From Hymenobacter siberiensis (lineage in GTDB: Bacteria > Bacteroidota > Bacteroidia > Cytophagales > Hymenobacteraceae): 64,000 nt of DNA. The stretch covers positions 3,162,001 through 3,226,000 of the forward strand of contig NZ_JAHLZY020000001.1 in assembly GCF_018967865.2 (NCBI RefSeq), in the 5' to 3' direction. Below the pieces are notes generated by a model. That model did no database searches. It saw only the letters and a program-made list of their open reading frames with translations, and was not told the DNA's origin. The translations under genes were made by a program, and so were the position numbers. Below are positions 8,101-16,646 of this stretch, piece after piece (the first letter of the stretch is position 1; each line of letters opens with the position of its first letter).

Positions 8101-8210
8101 ACGTCATGCCGAACGCAGCCGAGGCATCTCGCGTGCATCAGTAACTCAATCGTCTGATGGCCTTGATTACTACCCCGAGCAAGATGCCTCGCCTGCGCTC
8201 GGCATGACGT
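8101..8210. repeat. Palindromic element, GTCATGC family, copy 1
   Basis: The outer arm begins ACGTCATGCCGAACGCAGCC and its reverse complement closes at 8210. The inner arms have drifted (TCTCGCG on the left, CCCGAGCAAGA on the right), and the loop holds TCAATCG. It lies between convergent genes. Related copies are at 48585, 51558, 53940, 59796 and 63365. Confidence 0.85.
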
Positions 8211-8222
8211 TGAAAGAATCTT

Positions 8223-8633
8223 CTATGGCTTTTTGATTTGGTACCGCCTGATAAGCCCCGTGTCATCGGCCGCGTTCGGCCCGAAAACCGACACCTCGGT
8301 ATAAGCCGGAAACCGACGGTACAAGGTGATACTGTCGCTGCCCGCCGTCTTCACCACCGAATCGCCGACATGAATGTATTGCTGCCCGGCAGCCGTCAGG
8401 CCCAGCGCCTGGGTTTCGCCGGTAGCCAGCTTCACCTTTTGAATGCCCCGGGAATTAGACAGGATTTTATCTACGCGGCCGGCTAGCTGCAGGGCTTTGT
8501 AGCGTTCAATTTCGCGCTTGCTGTTGGCGGTGGTGTTAAAATAAAAAATCAGCTGCCCGATGATGACGCATACCATCAAGAACACGGTATTGCGGTTTTT
8601 GGCTATCCAACCCGGCTTTTCTTCCTTGCTCAT
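8223..8633 (-). CDS. Single-pass membrane protein of unknown function
   Basis: A 136-residue protein with a short basic N-terminus, one membrane segment (about residues 17-33, VFLMVCVIIGQLIFYF) and an extracytoplasmic domain of about 100 residues with no recognised motif. Its start codon overlaps the stop of the upstream HAD phosphatase by four bases (ATGA), so the two are translationally coupled. I cannot assign a family. Confidence 0.7.
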   Translation of the reverse strand: MSKEEKPGWIAKNRNTVFLMVCVIIGQLIFYFNTTANSKREIERYKALQLAGRVDKILSNSRGIQKVKLATGETQALGLTAAGQQYIHVGDSVVKTAGSDSITLYRRFPAYTEVSVFGPNAADDTGLIRRYQIKKP

Positions 8634-9148
8634 TGTCCTAAGATAACTGACGTGGCCGCCCGCAGGTCGGCAACGTGTGGCGCAAACCCTTCCGCGTTTT
8701 CCTGCTCCCCTACCAGTACCCCGCGCACGCCGATGTTGGCCCCAGCCTGCATATCACGCAGTCGGTCGCCCACTATCCAGCACTGCGCCACATCAAGTTT
8801 AAACCGCGCCACGGCCTTTTCCAGCATGGCCGAGCCAGGCTTGCGCAGGATGGATTCGCTTACACTGGGGTGCGCGTCGCTGAAATACAGCGCGTCGATG
8901 ATGCCGCCGCAGGCGGCTTGCAGCTTGGCGTGGCAGGCGCGGACTTCGGTGGCGGTGTAAAGCTTTTTAGCGATTCCGGCCTGGTTGGTGACTACTATGA
9001 GGTGGTAGCCAGCGGCTTTGAGACGGGCCAAGCTTTCGGGCACGCCGGGGCAGATGATGAATTTTTCGGGCTCCCAGACGTAGGCACCCATTTCCTTGTT
9101 CAGCACGCCGTCGCGGTCCAGAAAAACGGCTTTGTTTTTTGTTGTCAT
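8630..9148 (-). CDS. HAD-IIIA phosphatase, GmhB-like
   Basis: A 172-residue HAD hydrolase. Motif I FLDRDGVLN (Asp11 and Asp13), motif II VVTNQAG, a lysine in RKPGSAML and motif IV GDRLRDMQAG are all present. The overall plan matches D-glycero-manno-heptose 1,7-bisphosphate 7-phosphatase and histidinol-phosphatase. The zinc-binding cysteine/histidine loop of typical GmhB is missing: YFSDAHPS lies where the Cys cluster would be. The substrate is therefore uncertain, even though hldD is also in the window. It is the first gene of a two-gene unit, with a -7 box only five bases from its ATG. Confidence 0.8.
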   Translation of the reverse strand: MTTKNKAVFLDRDGVLNKEMGAYVWEPEKFIICPGVPESLARLKAAGYHLIVVTNQAGIAKKLYTATEVRACHAKLQAACGGIIDALYFSDAHPSVSESILRKPGSAMLEKAVARFKLDVAQCWIVGDRLRDMQAGANIGVRGVLVGEQENAEGFAPHVADLRAATSVILGQ

Positions 9149-9153
9149 TGCAG

Positions 9154-9161
9154 CAAAGCTA
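9154..9161 (-). promoter_or_regulatory. -7 element abutting the HAD phosphatase start
   Basis: On the minus strand TAGCTTTG matches TAnnTTTG and is followed by CTGCA and then the ATG at 9148. A transcript starting the usual 5-7 bases downstream would begin at or next to the start codon and so be nearly leaderless. Confidence 0.5.
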
Positions 9162-9218
9162 CGGGCAACCCGAAGGACAGCGAAGCTAACTTTACATGCT
9201 CATTTGCGCAACGACTTT

Positions 9219-10556
9219 ATGAAAATTGCCATCATCGGCGGCGGCATCAGCGGCCTCACCCTCGCCTGGTACCTGCAAAAAGCCGGCGTGACCTACGACC
9301 TCTTCGAGGCCGACGCTCGCCCCGGCGGCAACCTGCGCAGCTGGGCCACCCCCGAAGGCTACCTGCTCGAAACCGGCCCCAATTCCCTTCAACTAAGCCC
9401 CGAGCTGGAAGAACTGCTCGCCGACCTCAACCTCACCGACCAGATTGAGGACGCCGCCGCCGTGAGCCAGCAGCGCTACGTGCTGCGCGACGGCCGCTAC
9501 CAGGTGCTGCCCGGCTCGCCCCCGACCCTGCTCACCAACGGCTTTTTCAGCCTGAAAGCCAAGTGGCAGCTCCTGAAAGAATTCCGCCAGCCCGCCGCCC
9601 CCATTGATGAGCAGGAAACCGTGGCCCACTTTTTTCGCCGCCGCTTTGGCCCCGAAATCCTGGACTACGCCGTGAACCCCTTCATGGCCGGCATCTACGC
9701 CGGCGACCCCGAGCAGCTGCTCATCAACAAAACCTTCCCCCAGCTCACGGCCCTGGAGCAACAGCACGGCTCGGTGCTGCGCGGGCTGATGAAGGGCGGC
9801 AAAGGCGCGGGCCGCCGCCGCATCATCACCCTCAAAAACGGCATCCAAACCATTCCCGATACCCTGGCGGCCAAGCTCACCAACTACCAACCAGACACAG
9901 CCGTCACGGCCATTTCGCGCGCCGCCGATGGCACCTACCAGTTGGAGCTGAAGGGGCCGCAGGGCCTGGAGGCCGCGCCCGGCTACACCCATCTGGCCCT
10001 GGCGCTGCCCACCTACGCCGCCGCGCCGCTGCTGGAATCGTTGTTTCCGCAGGCCGCCGCTGCGCTGGCCGCCGTCCACTACCCGCCCATGACGGCCGTG
10101 TTCTCGGCCTACGACCGCGCCGCCGTGGCGCACCCGCTCAACGGCTTTGGGGCGCTGCACCCCAAAGTAGAGGGCCCCTACGCCGCCGGTTCCATCTGGA
10201 CCAGCAGCATCTACCCGCAGCGGATGCCGGCCGGCCAGGTGCTCTTCACCACCTTCGTGGGCGGCGCGCAGTACGAAGCCGCCGCCAATCAGCCCGAGGA
10301 AGCCCAAAAAACCGCCGTCCACGCCGAGCTGAGCAGGTTTTACGGCATCACGGGCGCGCCGCACTGGCAGGGGCGCTATGCGTGGCCGCGCAGCATCCCG
10401 CAGTTCGATGCGCGCATCATCGACGCCCACCGCGCCGCCGACGCCCTCGAAGCCGAACACATCGTGGCCGTAGCCAACTGGCGCGTGGGCGTGAGCGTGC
10501 CAGACTGCATTCGCCAGGCGCGGGTGCGGGCGGCACTTTTAGCGGCTGAACATTAA
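9219..10556 (+). CDS. hemG: Protoporphyrinogen oxidase
   Basis: A 445-residue FAD-dependent oxidoreductase of the HemY/HemG (PPOX) type. The ATG at 9219 starts directly with the dinucleotide-binding motif IAIIGGGISGLTLAWYL. It is followed by the second FAD segment GGNLRSW and LLETGPNSLQLS, the characteristic PPOX GPNS motif, then FFRRRFGPEILDYAVNPFMAGIYAGDP, a family signature. The C-terminal GVSVPDCIRQAR segment closes the FAD site. It oxidises protoporphyrinogen IX (or coproporphyrinogen III) in haem synthesis. Bacterial proteins of this kind are variously named HemG or HemY. It stands alone, divergent from the HAD gene. Confidence 0.9.
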   Translation: MKIAIIGGGISGLTLAWYLQKAGVTYDLFEADARPGGNLRSWATPEGYLLETGPNSLQLSPELEELLADLNLTDQIEDAAAVSQQRYVLRDGRYQVLPGSPPTLLTNGFFSLKAKWQLLKEFRQPAAPIDEQETVAHFFRRRFGPEILDYAVNPFMAGIYAGDPEQLLINKTFPQLTALEQQHGSVLRGLMKGGKGAGRRRIITLKNGIQTIPDTLAAKLTNYQPDTAVTAISRAADGTYQLELKGPQGLEAAPGYTHLALALPTYAAAPLLESLFPQAAAALAAVHYPPMTAVFSAYDRAAVAHPLNGFGALHPKVEGPYAAGSIWTSSIYPQRMPAGQVLFTTFVGGAQYEAAANQPEEAQKTAVHAELSRFYGITGAPHWQGRYAWPRSIPQFDARIIDAHRAADALEAEHIVAVANWRVGVSVPDCIRQARVRAALLAAEH

Positions 10557-10663
10557 CCTGTTTTAGCCCGGCGGCTGTCACCCACCGGCCTATTTGCCTG
10601 CGGTGGCAAGCCTAATCGTAGCGAGTAGCCGTTGCGGCCATGCAGCTTCGGGCCTCTAAACCC

Positions 10664-10671
10664 TATCTTTG
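10664..10671 (+). promoter_or_regulatory. Promoter -7 element for DPM-type glycosyltransferase
   Basis: TATCTTTG matches TAnnTTTG and lies 17 bases upstream of the ATG at 10689, which favours that start over the upstream ATG at about 10640. Confidence 0.5.
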
Positions 10672-10688
10672 GGGTCAATTTGAATTCC

Positions 10689-11432
10689 ATGAGCGAAGGC
10701 CTCGTCCTGATTCCTACCTACAACGAGCACGAAAATGTGGAGCTGATTATCCGCAAGGTGATGTCGTTGCCACGGGCTTTCGATGTGCTCATTGTCGATG
10801 ATAACTCGCCCGATGGCACGGCCGCCATCGTACGCGGGCTGCAAATCGTGTTTCCGGGCCGTCTGTTTCTGGAGGTGCGCGGCGGCAAGCAGGGCCTGGG
10901 CACGGCCTATCTGCACGGCTTCCACTGGGCCCTGGCCCATGGCTACGAGTATATTTTTGAGATGGATGCCGACTTCTCGCACAACCCCGAGGACCTGCTC
11001 CGCCTGCACGACACCTGCGCCATAGAGGGCCACGATATGGCCATTGGCTCGCGCTACATTCAGGGCGTGAACGTGGTGAACTGGCCCATGTCGCGGGTGC
11101 TGATGTCGTACTTCGCCTCCTGGTACGTGCGCCTGATAACCGGCATGCCCATCAGCGATGCCACGGCAGGCTTTAAGTGCTACACGGCGCGGGTACTGCG
11201 GGCTATCGACCTGGCCAACATTCACTTCGTAGGCTACGCCTTCCAGATTGAGATGAAGTGGCTGGCCTACCAGCTGGGCTTCCGCATCAAGGAAGTGCCC
11301 ATCATCTTCACCGACCGCACCCGGGGCACCTCCAAGATGTCGAAGGGCATTGTGCAGGAAGCCTTCTTCGGCGTGTTGCAGATGAAAATCAGCAGCTGGC
11401 TGCACCCGCTAAAGCGGGTGGGCACCCGCTAA
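10689..11432 (+). CDS. Polyprenol monophosphomannose synthase-like GT2 glycosyltransferase
   Basis: A 247-residue GT2 enzyme of the DPM1 type: IPTYNEHENV, VDDNSPDGTA (donor binding), the EMDADFSHNP metal motif, IGSRYIQGVNVVNWP and DATAGFKCY follow in the expected order. Length and lack of C-terminal membrane helices match single-domain dolichol/polyprenol-phosphate mannosyltransferases. It would transfer mannose or a related sugar from a nucleotide sugar to a polyprenyl phosphate at the inner membrane, feeding glycan or protein glycosylation. It is followed by terC after 72 bases. Confidence 0.88.
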   Translation: MSEGLVLIPTYNEHENVELIIRKVMSLPRAFDVLIVDDNSPDGTAAIVRGLQIVFPGRLFLEVRGGKQGLGTAYLHGFHWALAHGYEYIFEMDADFSHNPEDLLRLHDTCAIEGHDMAIGSRYIQGVNVVNWPMSRVLMSYFASWYVRLITGMPISDATAGFKCYTARVLRAIDLANIHFVGYAFQIEMKWLAYQLGFRIKEVPIIFTDRTRGTSKMSKGIVQEAFFGVLQMKISSWLHPLKRVGTR

Positions 11433-11504
11433 GGGCAAGCCTTTTACCCGGCCGGCCGCCCTGGCGCCAACCAGCCACCCGCCCCGGCGTATCTTACCAT
11501 ACGC

Positions 11505-12425
11505 ATGGGAAATACGCCCCTGTTCTGGTTGGCCTTCACGGTATTCGTGGTAGCACTGCTGTTGCTCGACCTGTTGGTTTTCAACCGCCAGGCACACGAG
11601 ATAAAGATGCGCGAAGCCCTGGGCTGGAGCGCGTTCTGGGTAGTCCTGTCACTGAGCTTCAACCTGCTGGTGTACCGCACCATGGGCCACCAGGCGGGCC
11701 TGCAATGGCTCACGGGCTACCTCGTGGAAAAGGCCCTGAGTGTGGACAACCTCTTCGTTTTCCTGCTCATTTTCAACTACTTTAAGGTTCCGGTGCAATA
11801 CCAGCACCGCATCCTGTTCTGGGGGGTGCTAGGGGCGCTGCTGCTGCGGGCGGTGTTCATTCTGGCCGGGGCGGCGCTGCTGGCCCGGTTCCATTTCCTG
11901 ATGTACCCGCTCGGCGCGTTCCTCGTGTACACGGGCATCCGGATGGGCAGGAGCAGCAGCGACCCCGAAATCGACCCCGAAAACAACCCCGTGGTCCGCT
12001 TCCTGAGCCGCCACCTGCCCATCACACGGCAGCTGGAAGGCGGCAAATTCTTTGTCCGAAAGAATGGCCTGCGCTTTGCCACGCCCCTTTTCATAGTGCT
12101 GGTGATGGTAGAAACCACCGACGTGGTGTTCGCGGCCGATTCCATCCCGGCCATCTTAGCCATCACGCGCAACACGTTCATCGTCTTCACGTCCAACGTG
12201 TTTGCCCTGCTGGGGCTGCGCGCCATGTACTTCGCGCTGGCCAGCATGATGCGCCTGTTTCACCACCTGCACTACGGCCTGTCGCTGATTCTGGTATTCA
12301 TCGGGGCCAAGATTCTGCTCGAAAGCGTAATAACCATTCCCATGCCCGTGGCGCTGGGCGTAGTAGGCGGGCTGCTGGTGATGAGCGTAGTGGCCTCGCT
12401 GATGTGGCCGAAGCACGAGCAGTGA
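11505..12425 (+). CDS. TerC/Alx-family integral membrane protein
   Basis: A 306-residue polytopic membrane protein with about nine hydrophobic segments. VEKALSVDNLFVFLLIF and VETTDVVFAADSIPAI are the two conserved acidic membrane motifs of TerC, followed by the typical TSNVFALLGLRAMYF. Alx and other TerC proteins export manganese or support metal loading of secreted proteins; the role here is inferred from family. The 72-base upstream gap is too short for a typical yybP-ykoY manganese riboswitch. Confidence 0.88.
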   Translation: MGNTPLFWLAFTVFVVALLLLDLLVFNRQAHEIKMREALGWSAFWVVLSLSFNLLVYRTMGHQAGLQWLTGYLVEKALSVDNLFVFLLIFNYFKVPVQYQHRILFWGVLGALLLRAVFILAGAALLARFHFLMYPLGAFLVYTGIRMGRSSSDPEIDPENNPVVRFLSRHLPITRQLEGGKFFVRKNGLRFATPLFIVLVMVETTDVVFAADSIPAILAITRNTFIVFTSNVFALLGLRAMYFALASMMRLFHHLHYGLSLILVFIGAKILLESVITIPMPVALGVVGGLLVMSVVASLMWPKHEQ

Positions 12426-12428
12426 GCA

Positions 12429-12469
12429 ACAGAACGGCAGGCTTCCCTACGCTCAGCCGGCCGTTCTGT
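12429..12469. terminator. Bidirectional terminator between terC and the GT51 gene
   Basis: Perfect 9 bp outer stem ACAGAACGG (12429-12437) / CCGTTCTGT (12461-12469) with a partly paired interior lies between the convergent terC and transglycosylase genes. A short T-run follows on the plus strand. Confidence 0.6.
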
Positions 12470-12481
12470 TTATTATGCGCC

Positions 12482-14605
12482 CTACTTCGGGGCTTTGGCC
12501 GGCTCGGCATCCGGCACATTGGTGTTCACGCCCGCATCGGGGGTGACGCCGGTATTCAGCAGGTCAATCAGGTTGAGGGGCTCAAACTGGCTCGAATCGG
12601 CCTGAACGGTGGCGCGGGTGGTATCGGGGCGGGCGGCGAAGGCCATATACTGGCGGGCCGGACCACCGAGGTGCAGCGAATAGGGCAGGTTTTCGCGGTC
12701 GTTGCCGGTAATAAGACCCCGGGTGGCCATGATATCGGCAATGAGGCGGAAGAAGTAGCGCGTGCTACGGCGCAGGTCGCCGTAGGCATCAAACGAGTAC
12801 CGGGCGTACTTGGGCTTGGGAATGATACTGGCCAGGTACAGGCTCTCGGGCAGGCTGAGCTCATCGGGCCGCTTGCCGTAGTAGAACAGCGCCGCGTCCT
12901 TCACGCCGTACACGCCGCGCTTGCCGCTGGGCCAGCGGTACTTGCTGGGACCCCACTCGATGATGTTGAGGTACACCTCAAACATGCGCTGCTTGCTGGC
13001 AAGGTGGGCGTTTTCGAGCAGCCACACAATCAACGCTTCTTCGGCCTTGCGGCCCACCGTTTTCTGGCGGCTCAGAAACACGTTTTTCACGAGCTGCATT
13101 GAAATGGTGCTGCCGCCCCGCGCAAAGCGCCGCTCCTTAATGTTCTGGATGGCCGACTTCACAAACGCCTGCTCCATAAAGCCGCGGTGCGAGAAAAAGC
13201 GCGGGTCCTCGGCCGTAGTAATGGCGTGGATGAGGTAGGGCGACACGTCGTTGTAGGGCACGAAATCCGGGTTGGGCGGGCCCACGGCGAAGGTGCGCAG
13301 CGAGTCGCCCTTATCGTTGTAGGCCGTGTACTGGAAGGCCGCGTTCAGCTTATTCAGGTCTTCCTCGCCGAAGCTGATGAGGTGGAAATTATTACCCTGC
13401 AGGCCCGAATCGAACTTCAGGCTGTCCACCTGGGCCATGTCGAGGCTGGTGTTGAGGTGGTAGGTGAGCGTGCCGGTACCGGTGGTGCCGCGCACTTCGT
13501 CGAAAATGCCGGTGGGCAGCGACGAGAAAAAGTCGTTGGCCTGGGTTTCGGCCGAAGTCACGCGGATGCTCACGGCGCGGCTGGGCTTCATCCGCACGCT
13601 GATTTCGGGGTACAGCACCAGCTTATTGACCGTAATCTGGCTGCCTTTTTCCAGCGCGATGGTGCCGCGGCCCAGCGTGGCCACAAAATCCAGCGAGCCG
13701 CGCTTCACCTCAATCTCATTGGAAGCTAGCTTGGGATGATAGAGGCTGAAGCCCCGCGCCGCCAGCGAGCCGCGCACCGTGAGGCGGCCGCCCGTGTCGT
13801 CGTTATCGAAATCCTTGCTGTCGAGCCGCACCTGCACCGTGTCGAAGCTCACCAGCGCGCCGAAGCGGCGGGGCACGTAGGGCAGCTGCACCGAGCCGCC
13901 CACCCCAAATACCCGCGCCGTGAGGGCATAGTCGCTGGGCTCGATGTGCCCGCTGATACCCAGCTCGTTCGACACCGAATCGATGGTAGCCGTGAGGCGA
14001 CCCGAAATATCACCGTCCTTAATAAGCAGCTCCGGCAGGCGCAGCAGCGCCGTGTGGTGCGGACTGACGTAGCTCACGTAGAAATTCTTGAAATCGGCCT
14101 CGCCGGGCACGTTATCAAAGCTTGCTTCGAGGGCGCGGTTCAGCAGCAGGCCGTAGTTGGTGCCCTTGGTGGTATCGCGCGGCACGGTGCTGACCGGCTG
14201 CTTTTTGGCCAGGAACCCGAAATTGTCGGAAGTGGCCGTTTTGCGGGCCGTGAGGCGGGCCGTCATGATTTCGAGCCCGCTGAATACCGGCCGGCCGGCA
14301 AACAGCGAGCGCACGCTCAGGCTGGCCTGCAGGCGCTTGGCCGTCAGGAGCGTATCGGTGGGCGTGGCCCGGGGCACCAGGCTCATGCCCTGTATTGCGA
14401 CGGTTTTGAAGCCCACGAACCGGGCCGGCCCCAACGTGAGAATTACCGGGTACTTGCGCTCAACTTTGGCCTTAACCTCTTTCAAGGCATACTCCAGCAG
14501 CTGCTGGCGCTTCCACTGAAACACAGCAAAAGCCAGTAGCAGCACCGCCACCAGGCTGCTGGCAATGCCAATAATAAGACGTTTGGTGGAGGGGGATATG
14601 CGCAC
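12482..14605 (-). CDS. Transglycosylase (GT51) with AsmA-like periplasmic region
   Basis: About 707 residues from a GTG at 14605, chosen because it places the single membrane anchor (RLIIGIASSLVAVLLLAFAVF) near the N-terminus and clears the purB promoter. The middle 450 residues are beta-rich and resemble AsmA/DUF748-type envelope proteins. The C-terminal 250 hold a GT51 domain: AEDPRFFSHRG carries the catalytic glutamate, then GGSTISMQLVKNVFLSRQ, RKAEEALIVWLLE and YLNIIEWGP. No transpeptidase domain follows. It should polymerise lipid II glycan chains or a related substrate at the outer face of the inner membrane. It is divergent from purB. Confidence 0.75.
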   Translation of the reverse strand: MRISPSTKRLIIGIASSLVAVLLLAFAVFQWKRQQLLEYALKEVKAKVERKYPVILTLGPARFVGFKTVAIQGMSLVPRATPTDTLLTAKRLQASLSVRSLFAGRPVFSGLEIMTARLTARKTATSDNFGFLAKKQPVSTVPRDTTKGTNYGLLLNRALEASFDNVPGEADFKNFYVSYVSPHHTALLRLPELLIKDGDISGRLTATIDSVSNELGISGHIEPSDYALTARVFGVGGSVQLPYVPRRFGALVSFDTVQVRLDSKDFDNDDTGGRLTVRGSLAARGFSLYHPKLASNEIEVKRGSLDFVATLGRGTIALEKGSQITVNKLVLYPEISVRMKPSRAVSIRVTSAETQANDFFSSLPTGIFDEVRGTTGTGTLTYHLNTSLDMAQVDSLKFDSGLQGNNFHLISFGEEDLNKLNAAFQYTAYNDKGDSLRTFAVGPPNPDFVPYNDVSPYLIHAITTAEDPRFFSHRGFMEQAFVKSAIQNIKERRFARGGSTISMQLVKNVFLSRQKTVGRKAEEALIVWLLENAHLASKQRMFEVYLNIIEWGPSKYRWPSGKRGVYGVKDAALFYYGKRPDELSLPESLYLASIIPKPKYARYSFDAYGDLRRSTRYFFRLIADIMATRGLITGNDRENLPYSLHLGGPARQYMAFAARPDTTRATVQADSSQFEPLNLIDLLNTGVTPDAGVNTNVPDAEPAKAPK

Positions 14606-14735
14606 GGAAATCAGTAAGGTGGTCGGCTTCGCCAACGCCAAAGGTAAGAACAACGAAAGTAGAGGAAATACGCAAGCGGAGCCCGGAGTAGCCAACTCCC
14701 CTTCTTTTTTCGTTCTATCCCGTTCATTCAGGCCG

Positions 14736-14743
14736 TACTTTTG
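14736..14743 (+). promoter_or_regulatory. -7 element abutting purB
   Basis: TACTTTTG matches TAnnTTTG and is separated from the purB ATG (14748) by only four bases, predicting a leaderless or nearly leaderless purB mRNA. Confidence 0.5.
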
Positions 14744-14747
14744 TTCT

Positions 14748-16088
14748 ATGCCCAGCCCCCTCACTGCCCTCTCGCCCCTCGATGGGCGCTACGCCCGCGC
14801 CACCGCCCCCCTGGCCCCGCGCTTCTCCGAAATGGCCCTGATACGCTACCGCGTGCTGGTCGAAGTCGAATATTTCATCGCCCTGGCCGAGTTGCCCCTG
14901 CCGCAGCTCGCGGGCGTGCCAGCGGAGGCTTTCGCGCCGTTGCGCAGCCTCTACGAGAATTTCACCGAAGCCAATGCGGAGGCCATCAAAGCCCACGAGG
15001 CCGTGACGAACCACGACGTGAAAGCCGTGGAATACTGGCTGCGCGAGGAATTTACCCGGCTCGGCCTGGGCAATTTTATCGAGTTTATCCACTTCGGCCT
15101 CACGTCGCAGGACATCAACAACACGGCCATCCCGCTCAGCTTCCGCGATGCGCTGATGAGTGTGCTGCTGCCAGCCTATGCTGAAGTACGCAACGTCCTG
15201 GCTGCCCGCGCTCAGGAGTGGGCCGCCGTGCCCATGCTGGCCCGCACCCACGGCCAGCCCGCCTCGCCCACGCGGCTGGGCAAGGAGATTGAGGTGTTCG
15301 TGGCCCGGCTCGATGCCCAGGTCGCGCTACTGGCCCAGATACCCTTCGGGGCGAAGTTTGGCGGAGCCACCGGCAACTTCAACGCGCACTACGTAGCCTA
15401 CCCCGGCACCGACTGGCATGCCTTCGCCGCCACCTTCGTGAACGACCGGCTGGGCCTCAGCCGCTCCTTCCCCACCACCCAAATTGAGCACTACGACCAC
15501 CTCGCGGCCCACTGCGACGCCCTCAAACGCCTGAACACGATATTGCTCGACCTGGCCCGCGACGTTTGGCAGTACATCTCACTCGGCTATTTCAAGCAAA
15601 CTATTAAGGCCGGCGAGGTGGGCTCCTCGGCTATGCCGCATAAGGTGAACCCCATCGACTTCGAGAATGCGGAGGGCAACTTCGGCGTGGCCAACGCATT
15701 GCTGGAGCACTTCGCCGCCAAGCTGCCCATCTCCCGCCTCCAGCGCGACCTCACCGACTCCACGGTACTGCGCAACCTGGGCGTGCCGCTCGGCCACATC
15801 CTCATCGCGCTGGGGGCCTTGCAGCGCGGCCTGGGCAAGCTAGCCCTCGATGAGTCGGCCCTACAGAAAGACCTCGAAGCCAACTGGGCCGTGGTGGCCG
15901 AAGGCATCCAGACCATCCTCCGCCGCGAAGCCTACCCCGACCCCTACAACGCGCTCAAAGCCCTCACCCGCACGGGCGAGGCCATTTCAGCCGCCAGCAT
16001 CGGGGGTTTTATCGATGGGCTGGACGTGAGCGAAAGCGTGAAAGCGGAGCTGCGCGGCATCACGCCGCATAGCTACGTGGGGCGGTAA
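14748..16088 (+). CDS. purB: Adenylosuccinate lyase
   Basis: A 446-residue fumarase/aspartase-superfamily lyase. The start MPSPLTALSPLDGRYA, the THGQPASPTRLGKE segment and the flexible signature loop GSSAMPHKVNPIDFENAEGN identify PurB of the roughly 450-residue class. It cleaves SAICAR and adenylosuccinate in purine and AMP synthesis. The partner purA is also in this window (29501-30769). It has its own -7 box immediately upstream and is divergent from the transglycosylase. Confidence 0.96.
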   Translation: MPSPLTALSPLDGRYARATAPLAPRFSEMALIRYRVLVEVEYFIALAELPLPQLAGVPAEAFAPLRSLYENFTEANAEAIKAHEAVTNHDVKAVEYWLREEFTRLGLGNFIEFIHFGLTSQDINNTAIPLSFRDALMSVLLPAYAEVRNVLAARAQEWAAVPMLARTHGQPASPTRLGKEIEVFVARLDAQVALLAQIPFGAKFGGATGNFNAHYVAYPGTDWHAFAATFVNDRLGLSRSFPTTQIEHYDHLAAHCDALKRLNTILLDLARDVWQYISLGYFKQTIKAGEVGSSAMPHKVNPIDFENAEGNFGVANALLEHFAAKLPISRLQRDLTDSTVLRNLGVPLGHILIALGALQRGLGKLALDESALQKDLEANWAVVAEGIQTILRREAYPDPYNALKALTRTGEAISAASIGGFIDGLDVSESVKAELRGITPHSYVGR

Positions 16089-16113
16089 ATCTTATGACTA
16101 TTTCTTTCGCTTC

Positions 16114-16589
16114 ATGAGGTATCCCCAATTGCACCCTCTTCGCGTAGCCGCTGCCGTGCTCACCGTTGCCGCCTTGGCTGCCTGCTCCTCCAAAAAAGAC
16201 GACCCGCAAGCCACTACCGGCATGAGCTGGACCGCCGACGGTACCGCCGCCACCGACCCGGCCCCGCAGGTAGCGGCAGCCAGCACCACATAGACATCAT
16301 TGGCTCGACGGACACCGCCCCCAACACAACTACCCTTCATCTGGGCATGCCCGCCCAGTTGGGTAGCTTTGCCATCAATAGCACTAGCGTGGTGGCCGCC
16401 GATTACATCGTACACGGCGGCACGGCTACAGTCAGCTATCTGGCCAGTACCGGCACGGTCACCATTAGCACCCTAACTGCCGTACGAGTTGCGGGTAGCT
16501 TTTCGTTCACGGCGTACAATTATTCCGGCGGCCTAAGCAGCCCTCTGGTGAAAACCATTACCAACGGGCGGTTCGATGTAGCCCGATAA
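16114..16589 (+). pseudogene. Frameshifted lipoprotein (DUF-type, secreted)
   Basis: A 59-codon frame from ATG 16114 encodes a lipoprotein signal peptide (lipobox LAAC) and CSSKKDDPQATTGMSWTADG before stopping at TAG 16291-16293. In the next frame the sequence continues without a stop as HIDIIGSTDTAPNTTTLHLG and on to YNYSGGLSSPLVKTITNGRF, ending at TAA 16587-16589. The two parts read as one lipoprotein of about 155 residues interrupted by a one-base frameshift near 16255-16290. The downstream part (ATG 16347) is not a credible gene alone, having neither signal nor promoter. A sequencing error or a real pseudogene are both possible. Confidence 0.65.
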
Positions 16590-16615
16590 AACCGTGCGGA
16601 CGCGGGGTTGCCTGC

Positions 16616-16623
16616 TATTTTTG
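16616..16623 (+). promoter_or_regulatory. Promoter -7 element for GT9 gene
   Basis: TATTTTTG matches TAnnTTTG and lies 23 bases upstream of the GTG at 16647. Because it falls inside the longer frame that starts at 16608, it argues for the GTG start. Confidence 0.45.
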
Positions 16624-16646
16624 TTCCTTCACCCGCTCCCCGCCCC

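Noticed and set aside
8630..9148. Naming the HAD phosphatase as gmhB
   Set aside because: The zinc-binding Cys/His loop of canonical GmhB is missing, so the substrate remains open.
11433..11504. Manganese riboswitch upstream of terC
   Set aside because: The gap is only 72 bases and shows no yybP-ykoY-like conserved core.
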